The notes below the pieces were generated by a model. The model worked only from the letters and a program-made list of their open reading frames with translations. It was not told where the DNA came from and made no database searches. A stretch of 11,417 nt of DNA. It comes from an uncultured Solirubrobacter sp. Lineage in GTDB: Bacteria > Actinomycetota > Thermoleophilia > Solirubrobacterales > Solirubrobacteraceae. The DNA lies in assembly GCA_937871635.1 (NCBI GenBank), contig CALMNS010000452.1, forward strand, positions 1-11,417, written 5' to 3'. Made by a program: the position numbers and the translations under genes. Positions 1 to 6,205 of this stretch are shown here, piece after piece (the first letter of the stretch is position 1; each line of letters opens with the position of its first letter).

Positions 1-354
1 GCCCTGGACCAGCACCCACTGCCCCGGCTCCAGCCGCGCCCGCCACAGCAAGGACGCGGCGGCGGTCGGGTAGCTGATGGGCATGGCGACGGCCGGCTCC
101 AGCGGCAGGCCGTCCGGCACCGGCACCACGTGGATGGCGTCTGCCACCGCCTCTTCCGCCATCCCGCCCCAGTCGAGCACGGCGAAGACGCGCGCCTGGG
201 GCGCGTCGCCGAGCGTGCCCGTGGCGTCCACCCCCTCACCGAGCCGCGTGACGATCGACCGGCGGTCGAGCTCCTCCGGGACGGCGCCGTCCACCACCTC
301 CGCGATCAGCAGCCGCGTCGAGTTCGTCCCGATGTCCACCACCGCCACGCGCAT
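1..354 (-). CDS. Chimeric ORF: Ppx/GppA N-terminus joined to quinone oxidoreductase (partial, runs off window start)
   Basis: This is an open frame of 118 codons from an ATG at 354-352, still open at base 1. Residues 1 to about 50 read as the start of an exopolyphosphatase/guanosine pentaphosphate phosphohydrolase: the DIGTNSTRLLIAEV phosphate-binding strand is followed by RSIVTRLGEGVDATGTLGD. From about residue 55 the protein changes family. ARVFAVLDWGGMAEEA, then VPVPDGLPLEPAVAMP, SYPTAAASLLWRA and LEPGQWVLVQG, is the GroES-like part and the run-in to the Rossmann fold of a zinc-type NADPH:quinone reductase. The switch falls at RVFAVLD, a stretch that fits both families. The gene starts 14 nt after the stop of the dehydrogenase upstream on the same strand, so they look like one operon. 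No clear ribosome binding site is visible. As encoded, neither fold is complete: the Ppx catalytic part is missing and the reductase lacks its first strands. It is either a deletion fusion or an assembly join. Confidence 0.7.
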   Translation of the reverse strand, partial: MRVAVVDIGTNSTRLLIAEVVDGAVPEELDRRSIVTRLGEGVDATGTLGDAPQARVFAVLDWGGMAEEAVADAIHVVPVPDGLPLEPAVAMPISYPTAAASLLWRARLEPGQWVLVQG

Positions 355-368
355 CGCGACCGCGGACG

Positions 369-1286
369 CTACCCGTTGGCCCGGTGGGGCAGCGGCGCGC
401 CGTCGAGCCCGGCGATGAGGTTGTCGACGGCCATGGCCGCCATCCGCTCGCGGGTCGCGTGCGTCGCCGACCCGACGTGGGGGACCACGATCAGGTTCGG
501 CGCCTCGAGCAACGGATGGTCCGCCGGCAGCGGCTCGGGGTCGGTGACGTCGAGCGCCGCGCCGCCGATCGTCCCGGCGTGCAGGGCGGCGGCGAGCGCG
601 TCCTGGTCGACGAGCGGGCCGCGGCCCGTGTTGACCAGGTGGGCGGTCGGCTTCATCCGCGCGAGCGCGCCGGCGTCGATCAGGTGGCGGGTGTCGTCGG
701 TCAGGGGGACGTGCAGCGAGACGAAGTCGGCCTGCTCGAGCAGCTCGTCGAGCTCCATGGCCTTCGAGTCGATCACCCGCATCCCGAAGCCCTCCGCCCG
801 GCGGGCGACCGCCCGCCCGATCCGCCCGGGCCCGACGATCCCGAGCGTCGCGCCCGTGACCTCGTCACCGAGCCAGCGGGCCGGCTCCCAGGTGACCCAC
901 TCGCCCGCCCTGACCGCCCGGGAGGCCGGCAGGAGCCGGCGCGCGGAGGCGAGCAGGAGCGCGAAGGCGAGGTCGGCGGTGGCGTCGGTGAGGACGTCGG
1001 GCGTCGAGCCGACGGGGATGCCCCGGGCGGTGGCCGCCTCGAGGTCGACGTTGTCGGTGCCCACCGCGAGGTTCGAGATCGCCCGCAGCCGGGGCGCCGC
1101 CTCGAGGAGCGGCCCGTCGATGCGGTCCGTCAGCAGGCACAGCAGGCCCTCGGCGTCGCGCACGAGCTCGCGCAGCGCGTCCTCGGGCGGCGGCTCGGGC
1201 CCCTCCCAGACGGTGACGTCGTGCACCTCACGCAGGCGGTCGATCGCGGGGAAGGGGAGGATGCGGGTGAGGGCGACGCGAGCCAT
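369..1286 (-). CDS. D-isomer-specific 2-hydroxyacid dehydrogenase (glyoxylate/hydroxypyruvate reductase type)
   Basis: A cytosolic NAD(P)H-dependent enzyme of 305 residues that interconverts 2-oxoacids and D-2-hydroxyacids. Visible in the protein are the AVGTDNVDLEAA substrate-domain motif (74-85), the nucleotide-binding GPGRIG (152-157), and the catalytic triad Arg222 (NTGRGPLVD), Glu251 (DVTDPEPLP) and His270 (VVPHVGSAT). This set resembles the glyoxylate/hydroxypyruvate/gluconate reductase branch, but the substrate cannot be read from sequence. After strand 2 (GMRVI) the chain passes within about six residues to LDELLEQADFVSLHVPLT. Relatives usually have roughly 15-20 more residues there, in the loop that recognises the NAD(P) ribose. 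The total length is correspondingly a little short. The ATG at 1286 is 33 bp from the divergently read CoA-binding gene, and no good Shine-Dalgarno sequence precedes it. It probably leads the operon into the chimeric gene downstream. Confidence 0.92.
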   Translation of the reverse strand: MARVALTRILPFPAIDRLREVHDVTVWEGPEPPPEDALRELVRDAEGLLCLLTDRIDGPLLEAAPRLRAISNLAVGTDNVDLEAATARGIPVGSTPDVLTDATADLAFALLLASARRLLPASRAVRAGEWVTWEPARWLGDEVTGATLGIVGPGRIGRAVARRAEGFGMRVIDSKAMELDELLEQADFVSLHVPLTDDTRHLIDAGALARMKPTAHLVNTGRGPLVDQDALAAALHAGTIGGAALDVTDPEPLPADHPLLEAPNLIVVPHVGSATHATRERMAAMAVDNLIAGLDGAPLPHRANG

Positions 1287-1304
1287 CGGGGTCGAGAGCG
1301 GGGG

Positions 1305-1310
1305 TACCCT
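1305..1310 (+). promoter_or_regulatory. Candidate -10 box of a leaderless promoter (TACCCT)
   Basis: The divergent genes on either side are separated by only 33 bp. TACCCT fits the actinobacterial -10 pattern TANNNT and ends 9 nt before the GTG at 1320, so transcription would begin at or next to the start codon. No clear -35 box was found. GC-rich sequence makes such short matches weak. Confidence 0.3.
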
Positions 1311-1319
1311 CCCAGGGCC

Positions 1320-1745
1320 GTGAGCGACCCGACGACCATCGCGCGCGTGCTGCGGTCGTACGGGACCTGGGCGGTCGTCGGCTGCTCACCCGATCCGGGG
1401 CGCGACTCGCACCGCATCGCCGCGCTGCTCCAGGCGCGGGGCTATCGCGTCGTCCCGGTCAACCCCGCCGTCGCGGGCGGCGTCCTGCTGGGGGAGCGCT
1501 GCTTCGCGACGCTCGAGGACGCGGCGGCCGAGGCGACGATCGAGGTGGTCGACGTCTTCCGCCGCTCCTCTGAGGCCGGCGCCCACGTCGACGAGGCGAT
1601 CGCGATCGGCGCGCGGGCGGTCTGGCTCCAGCTCGGGGTCGTCGACGAGGCGGCCGCCGCCCGCGCCCGCGAGGCCGGGCTCGACGTCGTCATGAACCGC
1701 TGCCCGGCCATCGAGCTGCCGCGCCTCGCGGCGGTCGGCGATTGA
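1320..1745 (+). CDS. CoA-binding domain protein (YccU-like, CoA_binding_2)
   Basis: A small cytosolic protein of 141 residues with a single Rossmann-like CoA-binding domain. The family signature is complete: WAVVGCSPDPGRDSHRIA near the N-terminus, GYRVVPVNP, EVVDVFRRSSEAGAHVDEAI in the middle, VWLQLGVV, and the C-terminal VVMNRCPAIELPRL with the conserved NRCP. Family members bind CoA in related structures but have no firmly assigned reaction. The GTG at 1320 is chosen because the conserved block starts about 17 residues later and the length then fits the family. An extended upstream reading of the frame is only the shadow of the dehydrogenase on the other strand. There is no strong Shine-Dalgarno sequence, which fits leaderless translation from the candidate -10 box just upstream. 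The stop at 1743-1745 abuts or overlaps the beginning of the DUF72 frame, so the two genes are probably translated together. Confidence 0.85.
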   Translation: MSDPTTIARVLRSYGTWAVVGCSPDPGRDSHRIAALLQARGYRVVPVNPAVAGGVLLGERCFATLEDAAAEATIEVVDVFRRSSEAGAHVDEAIAIGARAVWLQLGVVDEAAAARAREAGLDVVMNRCPAIELPRLAAVGD

Positions 1746-1749
1746 CCAT

Positions 1750-2487
1750 CTGAGCCCGCTGCGGCCCGTCCACGTCGGCTGCTCGGGCTGGCAGTACCGC
1801 GACTGGCGCGGCCCGGTGTACCCGCCGGGCTGTCCCCAGCGCCGCTGGCTCGAGGTCTACGCCCGGCGCTTCACCACGGTCGAGGTCAACTCGACCTTCT
1901 ACCGGCTCGCCTCGCGCGACGCCGTCGCGCGGTGGGTGGAGCAGACGCCCGCCGGGTTCGTCTTCACGGTGAAGGCCAGCCGCTACCTGACGCACATGAA
2001 GCGCCTGCGCGACCTCGGCGAGGGGATCGAGCGCTTCTACGAGCGGATCGAGCCGCTCGTCGCGGCGGGCCGGCTCGGCCCGGTCCTCTGGCAGCTGCCC
2101 GAGAGCTTCGCGCGCGACGACGACCGGCTGGCCGGCGCCCTCGAGGCGCTCCCGCCGGGCCGGCACGCCTTCGAGCTGCGCCACCCGAGCTGGTTCTGCG
2201 AGCCCGTCTACGCGCTGCTGCGGGGCGCCGGCGCGGCGCTGGCGATCGGCGACGACCCCCGCCGGCCGTGGATCGACGACGTAGTGCTCACCGCGGGCTG
2301 GACCTTCCTGCGCTTCCACTACGGCCGCGCCGGACGGCGCGGCAACTACTCCGAGGCCGAGCTGCGGGCCTGGGCCTCGCGCGTCACCGCACTGCGCCAC
2401 GAGGTCGAGGTGTTCGCCTACTTCAACAACGACTGGGAGGCCTTCGCCCCCGCGAACGGCGAGCGCCTCCGAGCGCTCCTCGCCTGA
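1750..2487 (+). CDS. DUF72 (YecE-like) family protein with non-standard start
   Basis: DUF72 proteins adopt a TIM-barrel-like fold and have no established reaction. Typical blocks are seen: VHVGCSGWQYRDWRG at the N-terminus, YARRFTTVEVNSTFYRLAS, FVFTVKASRYLTHMKRL, GPVLWQLPESF, HAFELRHPSWF, FLRFHYG, and the C-terminal VFAYFNNDWEAFAPANG. The first ATG/GTG/TTG in frame is the GTG at 1816, but it would cut off the conserved GCSGW block. Upstream the frame is open back to a TGA at 1693-1695 with no ATG, GTG or TTG. Possible starts are CTG at 1750, CTG at 1759 or ATT at 1741, the last overlapping the TGA of the preceding gene. CTG 1750 is given here as a compromise and yields 245 residues, usual for the family. 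The overlap with the CoA-binding gene suggests reinitiation by terminating ribosomes. Function is otherwise unknown. Confidence 0.85.
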   Translation: MSPLRPVHVGCSGWQYRDWRGPVYPPGCPQRRWLEVYARRFTTVEVNSTFYRLASRDAVARWVEQTPAGFVFTVKASRYLTHMKRLRDLGEGIERFYERIEPLVAAGRLGPVLWQLPESFARDDDRLAGALEALPPGRHAFELRHPSWFCEPVYALLRGAGAALAIGDDPRRPWIDDVVLTAGWTFLRFHYGRAGRRGNYSEAELRAWASRVTALRHEVEVFAYFNNDWEAFAPANGERLRALLA

Positions 2488-2510
2488 GCAGGAACCCAGC
2501 CTGTTGACCG

Positions 2511-2539
2511 TTGCCGCTCGCGCCCGCGGTTGCTAATCT
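2511..2539 (+). promoter_or_regulatory. Sigma-70-type promoter of the initiator tRNA gene
   Basis: TTGCCG at 2511-2516 and TAATCT at 2534-2539 are separated by exactly 17 nt, the ideal spacing for the housekeeping sigma factor. The predicted start at about 2546 lies a few bases before the mature tRNA 5' end at 2551, giving a very short leader for RNase P. A TTGACC at 2504-2509 is a better -35 hexamer, but its spacing of 24 nt is too long. Confidence 0.6.
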
Positions 2540-2550
2540 CCACCACCCGC

Positions 2551-2625
<75 letters not shown>

Positions 2626-2629
2626 CAAA

Positions 2630-2656
2630 GGAAAGCCCTGCTAAGCAGGGCTTTCC
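2630..2656 (+). terminator. Terminator hairpin after tRNA-fMet
   Basis: A perfect 12-bp inverted repeat, GGAAAGCCCTGC and GCAGGGCTTTCC, surrounds a 3-nt TAA loop 5 nt after the tRNA. There is no separate T-run, but the stem itself ends in CTTTCC. It is symmetric, so it could also stop leftward transcription arriving from the XRE gene. Confidence 0.8.
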
Positions 2657-2683
2657 GCGTTGAGGGCCACGGCGTCGGCAGAG

Positions 2684-2707
2684 CGCTTTGTCCCCAGATT
2701 TGTCCCG
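2684..2707 (-). other. Possible C-terminal relic of a tyrosine integrase
   Basis: The minus strand here reads RDKSGDKA. The underlying DNA has an 8-bp direct repeat, TTTGTCCC at 2687-2694 and 2699-2706. Integrases of actinobacterial elements often end in similar KSGDK-like tails and are oriented so that their gene runs toward the tRNA attachment site, as it would here. Nothing upstream in this frame resembles the catalytic domain, so at most the last few codons remain. This is a resemblance from memory and is weak. Confidence 0.2.
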
Positions 2708-2901
2708 GGCACGGCGAAGACGCACCAGGCCGACCCCGCGCTGACCCAAACCAGGTGCTGCCCGCTGGCGCATCGATGGGCATGTCCGCGGCTGGTCAGC
2801 CACCAGGCCTCCAGCGTCCAACGACGAAGCATGATGGCAGTCATCGGGCCTGTTGAAGCCCGCGGCGCCGACGCGGCTGGTCGACCACACCGCGGCCCCG
2901 G

Positions 2902-3756
2902 TCATCCCGTGGTCAACAGCAGGGTGGCGGCATGCGCCGCAGGCGAGTCCGGGGTCGGTGCGAGCACGAGCAGTCGTTGCCCCGGGTCCCCAGGCAGGTG
3001 CAGGACCTCGAAGGGGACGTCGAGCTCTCCGACCGATGGGTGGTGCAGCTGCTTGATCCCGTGCGAGCACCGAGTCACGGGGTGGCGTCGCCACAGCGAC
3101 GCGAAGTCGTCGCTGTGGCGCGTCAGCTCGCCGATCAGCTCGGACATCTCAGGATCGTCAGGCATGGTCGCGGCAACGAAGCGCAACGAAGCGACCGACA
3201 GCCGGGCCTCCGCCGGCCAGTCGCGATGCAGCTCCCGGGTGTGCGGATCGAGGAACAACAGGCGGGTGAGGTTCGGGCGGCCGGCCGGCCGCTGGGGCGC
3301 CGCCGAGTCGACGTGTCCGGCGAGGAGCAGGTGCCCGAGGCGGTTCCAGCCGAGGATCTCGGTACGCGGTCCGAGCAGCAGCGCCGCGGCGTGCGGCATC
3401 GCCCCGAGCAGCGCGAGGGCACCGGGGCGGGGTTGGGAGCGGCGACGCTTGGGCGGCGGAGGGCCACCCTGGCGGGCGAGCGCGCGGAGGTGCTCGCGTT
3501 CGTCGTCGGCCAGCTGCAGCGCCGTGGCGAGCGCGTCGAGGACCGACGCGGACGCGTTCGCGCTCTGGCCTTGCTCAAGGCGGGTGAGGTACGCCGTCGA
3601 GACACCGGCGAGCTGCGCGAGCTCCTCGCGTCTGAGGCCGGGCACTCGCCGCACGCCAAAGGACGTGATGCCCGCCGCTTCGGGCGTCAGCTCAGCGCGC
3701 CGCGCTCGCAGGAACCGTCCGAGCTCGCCGGTCGGGTGGTGCGTCGCGGACGGCAT
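2902..3756 (-). CDS. XRE-family regulator with MmyB-like ligand-binding domain
   Basis: A cytosolic DNA-binding protein of 284 residues. The N-terminal helix-turn-helix of the HTH_31 type covers about residues 10-85, with the recognition region LRREELAQLAGVSTAYLTRL at 41-60 followed by EQG. After a basic linker, KRRRSQPRPG (103-112), comes the MmyB-like PAS-related domain (about 112-282), seen in ILGWNRLGHLL, NLTRLLFLDPHTRELHRDW, LRFVAATMPDDPEMSELIGEL, SDDFASLWRRHPV and the closing LPGDPGQRLLVLAPTPDSPA. Actinobacteria have many such regulators beside a single divergent oxidoreductase gene, which they are thought to control; the aldo/keto reductase fills that role here. The ATG at 3756 is chosen because the HTH block begins about ten residues later. 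An upstream start would add 35 residues unlike the family. Confidence 0.92.
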   Translation of the reverse strand: MPSATHHPTGELGRFLRARRAELTPEAAGITSFGVRRVPGLRREELAQLAGVSTAYLTRLEQGQSANASASVLDALATALQLADDEREHLRALARQGGPPPPKRRRSQPRPGALALLGAMPHAAALLLGPRTEILGWNRLGHLLLAGHVDSAAPQRPAGRPNLTRLLFLDPHTRELHRDWPAEARLSVASLRFVAATMPDDPEMSELIGELTRHSDDFASLWRRHPVTRCSHGIKQLHHPSVGELDVPFEVLHLPGDPGQRLLVLAPTPDSPAAHAATLLLTTG

Positions 3757-3806
3757 GGCTGCAGTCTGCCGTCCCGTCTGTCGCGGTGGGTGACCCTCTC
3801 GTTGGT

Positions 3807-3823
3807 AGGCGCCACAGGTGCCT
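3807..3823. promoter_or_regulatory. Near-palindromic candidate operator between XRE and aldo/keto reductase
   Basis: AGGCGCC, ACA, GGTGCCT forms a 17-bp site with six of seven arm positions complementary. It is the best dyad I see in the 125-bp divergent intergenic region and lies upstream of both starts, where an XRE regulator would act on both genes. No convincing -35/-10 pair was found for either gene. Confidence 0.3.
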
Positions 3824-3869
3824 TGTTGTCGCTGAGCCGGTAGGCCACCGTGGCGTCTCACCCGATGAG

Positions 3870-3875
3870 AAGGAG
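3870..3875 (+). promoter_or_regulatory. Shine-Dalgarno site fixing the GTG start of the aldo/keto reductase
   Basis: AAGGAG lies six bases before the GTG at 3882, and the wider purine run spans 3867-3876. No comparable site precedes the longer alternative start at 3786. Confidence 0.75.
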
Positions 3876-3881
3876 AACGAC

Positions 3882-4916
3882 GTGGAACATCGACGGCTGG
3901 GCGCGTCGGGCCTGCAGGTCCCGGTCCTGAGCTTCGGCGCCGGCACGTTCGGCGGTAGCGGACCGCTGTTCGGCCACTGGGGCACCACCGACGCCCAAGC
4001 GGCCCGGGCGATCGTCGATGTGTGCCTGGACGCCGGCGTCACCTTGTTCGACACCGCCGACGTCTACTCCGACGGTGCATCGGAGGAGGTCCTTGGCGCC
4101 GCCATCAAGGGCCGTCGCGATCGGGTGCTGATCTCCACGAAGACGTCGCTGCCGATGGGGGATGAGCCCGGCGACGCCGGGTCGGGCCGGGCTCGTCTTC
4201 TGCGTGCGGTGGACGACTCGCTGCGCCGGCTGCGGGTGGAGCACGTCGACCTCCTGCAGCTTCACGCGTTCGACGCCGGGACCCCGGTCGAGGAGACGCT
4301 GTCGACCCTCGACGACCTGGTCCGTGCCGGCAAGGTTCGGTACGTCGGCGCGTCGAACTTCTCCGGCTGGCAGCTCATGAAGTCGCTCGCGGTGGCTGAT
4401 CGGCACCGTTTCCCGCGGTACGTCGCCCACCAGGTCTACTACTCCCTCGTCGGCCGCGACTACGAGTGGGAGCTCGGGCCGCTCGGCCGCGACCAAGGCG
4501 TGGGAGCGCTCGTCTGGAGCCCGCTGGCCTGGGGGCGACTGACCGGCCGCGTCCGTCGCGGCATGCCACTGTCGGAGGGCAGCCGGCTGCAGGAGACCGC
4601 CGGGTTCGGACCGCCGGTCGACGACGAGCTCCTGTTCGGTGTGGTCGACGCGCTCGACGAGGTCGCGGCCGCGACCGGCCGCAGCGTCCCGGAGATCGCC
4701 ATCAACTGGCTGCTCGGCCGACCGACGGTGACGTCGGTGATCCTCGGCGCCCGCACCCAGGAGCACCTGACGCAGAACCTCGGCGTCGTTGGCTGGGACC
4801 TGGATCCCGAGCACGTCGCGTTGCTCGACGCCGCCAGCGCCACCGACGCCGCCTACCCCTACTTCGCGTCGCGCCGGCAGGAGGGGTTCGCGCGCCTCGA
4901 CCCACCGCTCGTCTGA
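3882..4916 (+). CDS. Aldo/keto reductase
   Basis: A cytosolic NADPH-dependent carbonyl reductase of 344 residues with the (beta/alpha)8-barrel of the family. The catalytic tetrad is visible: Asp57 and Tyr62 in LFDTADVYS, Lys87 in LISTKTS and His128 in LLQLHAFD. Further family blocks are LGASGLQVPVLSFGAGTFGG at the start, GKVRYVGASNFSGWQL (150-165), HQVYYSLVGRDYEWEL, VWSPLAWGRLTG, and the cofactor-binding VTSVILGARTQEHLTQNLGVV near the C-terminus. The GTG at 3882 is preceded by a strong AAGGAG six bases upstream and starts at the conserved N-terminus; an upstream GTG in the same frame would add 32 residues unlike the family. The physiological substrate is unknown. The divergent XRE/MmyB regulator probably controls it, and a carbonyl substrate or product may be the inducer (inference). 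Confidence 0.95.
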   Translation: MEHRRLGASGLQVPVLSFGAGTFGGSGPLFGHWGTTDAQAARAIVDVCLDAGVTLFDTADVYSDGASEEVLGAAIKGRRDRVLISTKTSLPMGDEPGDAGSGRARLLRAVDDSLRRLRVEHVDLLQLHAFDAGTPVEETLSTLDDLVRAGKVRYVGASNFSGWQLMKSLAVADRHRFPRYVAHQVYYSLVGRDYEWELGPLGRDQGVGALVWSPLAWGRLTGRVRRGMPLSEGSRLQETAGFGPPVDDELLFGVVDALDEVAAATGRSVPEIAINWLLGRPTVTSVILGARTQEHLTQNLGVVGWDLDPEHVALLDAASATDAAYPYFASRRQEGFARLDPPLV

Positions 4917-5110
4917 GCGCGTCAAAGCGCTCTGCGCCTCCTTGCCGCCCTCGAGCGCAGCGAGCGCTCACCACCTCCAGAGCCTTGCCCAGTCGTCGCA
5001 ACGGGCGGACTTGGCACGGAAACGCAGGCAACGGGGGGTCGTTCAGCCCACTCTGGCCTCCTCGAGGTCGAGCTCGCGCTCGACGGCACGGAACGGGCGC
5101 GCTGCGCGAG

Positions 5111-5135
5111 CCGGTTCGAGTGCTGCCCCCGCTAT
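5111..5135 (+). repeat. Candidate attR: diverged copy of the tRNA-fMet 3' end
   Basis: This matches 2601-2625 at 22 of 25 positions. The three differences fall in the T arm and break two T-stem pairs, so it could not form a functional tRNA. No matching 5' half (acceptor, D arm or CAT anticodon) is found upstream at the right distance. A hairpin follows 8 nt later, as it does after the intact tRNA. Confidence 0.5.
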
Positions 5136-5143
5136 AGCCGAAA

Positions 5144-5161
5144 GGCCCGCACGCGCGGGCC
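5144..5161. terminator. Terminator hairpin between tRNA remnant and lysR
   Basis: GGCCCGC, ACGC, GCGGGCC is a perfect 7-bp stem with a 4-nt loop. On the minus strand it is followed by TTTC and lies 53 bp beyond the stop of the LysR gene, so it can end that transcript. Rightward it could be the original terminator of the tRNA whose 3' end precedes it. Confidence 0.6.
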
Positions 5162-5214
5162 GTTCTACGTGAGGGACGGCGGTGCAGCCGGGGTGCTTCG
5201 TCCCGGCGCCGCGC

Positions 5215-6153
5215 TCAGGATGACGCCACCTGCACGGCTTCGTGCGGGGGCGTGCCTCCGCACGCGCGCACGACGGCGACGAAGTCGAGGACCAGCTCGT
5301 CCTCCCGCTCGACGCTCCAGGCGACGCCGACCTCCGTCGGGGGCATGTCGGTCACGAGGACGGACGCGAGGCCGGACTGCGTGTTGAGCCAGAACCTGGT
5401 CGACGCCGGCAAGAAGCTGATGGCGTGGCCGGTCGCGATGACCTCGAGCTTCTCTTCGAGGCAGGTGACCTCGGGACCGCGGCGCGCGGCCCGCCCGTCC
5501 GGCCGGGGGTCGAAGTTGTGGAACGCCTCCCACGCAGGGCTCGCCCCATGGTGCAGGACGACCGGATCCTGCTGGAGGTCGTGGATGGAGACCTCGGCAG
5601 CTCCCGCCAGCGGGTGATCGGCGGCCAGGACCGCGTAGCGCGGCTCTGAGTGCAGCAGCTCGAAGCGCAGCCCCTCGTCGTCGATGGGCAGGTGGACGAG
5701 TGCCGCGTCGACGGTCCCGTCGAGGACGGCCCGGGTCTGGTCGTGCCAGTAGATGCGGCGCACGGCGATGACCGTCTCGGGGTGCCGGGCGGTGAACTCG
5801 CGCATCGCCCCACCGAGGGTGTTGTCGCCCGTGAAGAACCCGACCGTGAGCGACGTCGGCGCGTCCGCGGCGCGGAGCACGCGCTCGCACATGGCGTCCG
5901 CGCTGGCCAGCAGCGACCGCGCGTCCTCGGCGAGCTGGCGGCCGGCGCCGGTCAGCTCGACGCGACGGCTGCTGCGGGTGAACAGCGGGACGCCGAACTG
6001 GTCCTCGAGCTGCTTGATGGTCCGGCTCAGCGCCGGCTGGGCGATGAAGGCGCGCTGCGCCGCGCGGCCGAAGTGGAGCTCCTCGGCCAGGGTCACGAAG
6101 TAGCGCAACCGCTTGAGATCGAGCTCCGGCAGCAACGCGGTTGACGCGTCCAT
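5215..6153 (-). CDS. LysR-family transcriptional regulator of the catabolic operon
   Basis: A cytosolic DNA-binding regulator of 312 residues, a usual LysR length. The winged HTH occupies about residues 13-72: LDLKRLRYFVTLAEELHFGRAA, AFIAQPALSRTIKQLED, then FGVPLFTRSSRRVELTGAG. A linker helix with the SLLASADA region follows, and the periplasmic-binding-protein-like effector domain (about 95-300) begins at LTVGFFTGDNTLGGAMREF. It is divergent from an operon for aromatic-ring degradation, the usual arrangement for a LysR activator that binds a pathway intermediate and represses its own gene. The ATG at 6153 is chosen because an upstream start would add 31 residues before the conserved block. 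TAGTGT (complement of 6161-6166) lies seven bases upstream and could be the -10 box of a leaderless transcript. The strong inverted repeat at 6179-6205 is its likely operator. Confidence 0.94.
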   Translation of the reverse strand: MDASTALLPELDLKRLRYFVTLAEELHFGRAAQRAFIAQPALSRTIKQLEDQFGVPLFTRSSRRVELTGAGRQLAEDARSLLASADAMCERVLRAADAPTSLTVGFFTGDNTLGGAMREFTARHPETVIAVRRIYWHDQTRAVLDGTVDAALVHLPIDDEGLRFELLHSEPRYAVLAADHPLAGAAEVSIHDLQQDPVVLHHGASPAWEAFHNFDPRPDGRAARRGPEVTCLEEKLEVIATGHAISFLPASTRFWLNTQSGLASVLVTDMPPTEVGVAWSVEREDELVLDFVAVVRACGGTPPHEAVQVASS

Positions 6154-6160
6154 GGGGCGG

Positions 6161-6166
6161 ACACTA
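6161..6166 (-). promoter_or_regulatory. Candidate -10 box of the lysR promoter (TAGTGT)
   Basis: Read on the minus strand, TAGTGT ends 7 nt before the lysR ATG, so the transcript would be leaderless. TTGGCA (complement of 6188-6193), inside the inverted repeat, could serve as -35, though the spacing of 21 nt is long. If this promoter is real, a regulator on the repeat would block it. Confidence 0.3.
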
Positions 6167-6178
6167 CTCCGCTCTGTC

Positions 6179-6205
6179 GGATCGATGTGCCAATTGCATC
6201 GATCC
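6179..6205. promoter_or_regulatory. LysR-type operator: 9-bp perfect inverted repeat
   Basis: GGATCGATG (6179-6187) and CATCGATCC (6197-6205) are exact reverse complements around the 9-nt spacer TGCCAATTG. The centre contains a T-N11-A pair (T6186, A6198) with dyad symmetry, the classical LysR recognition form. It lies 26 bp from the lysR start and about 118 bp from the operon start. A weaker dyad, GAAG with CTTC at 6213-6228, and a repeated AAGGTC (6214-6219 and 6245-6250) lie between it and the operon and could be the activation half-site. Confidence 0.65.

Larger units (their letters stand above)
2626..5110. mobile_element. Putative remnant of an element inserted at tRNA-fMet
   Basis: This 2.5-kb segment lies between the intact tRNA gene and a degenerate copy of its 3' end. 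It carries a divergent pair, an XRE-type regulator and an aldo/keto reductase, unrelated to the genes on either side. The boundaries are inferred from the repeat only. No complete integrase is present. A short reading on the minus strand at 2684-2707 gives RDKSGDKA, which reminds me of the tails of actinobacterial tyrosine integrases that end next to their attachment site. The flanking non-coding stretches 2657-2901 and 4917-5110 hold no other recognisable gene. The alternative is a relic of a second tRNA-fMet gene with ordinary chromosomal genes in between. Confidence 0.4.

Noticed and set aside
130..1323. Long plus-strand frames opposite the 2-hydroxyacid dehydrogenase
   Set aside because: They are Arg/Ser/Gly-rich shadows typical of high-GC DNA; the minus strand carries a full catalytic set and family motifs.
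2679..4934. A 12-bp inverted match, CAGAGCGCTTTG at 2679-2690 and its complement at 4923-4934, near both ends of the putative element
   Set aside because: Half of it is the self-complementary AGCGCT, no further homology flanks it, and it does not coincide with the att-like repeats. Probably chance.
4953..4969. Hairpin GAGCGC/GCGCTC after the aldo/keto reductase as a terminator
   Set aside because: Six-bp stem without a T-run; such dyads are common in sequence of this composition.
5030..5135. A complete second tRNA (for example selenocysteine-type) ending at the GCTAT copy, because CGGGGG lies about 100 nt upstream
   Set aside because: No D arm, no anticodon stem-loop and a broken T-stem; only the 3' end resembles a tRNA.
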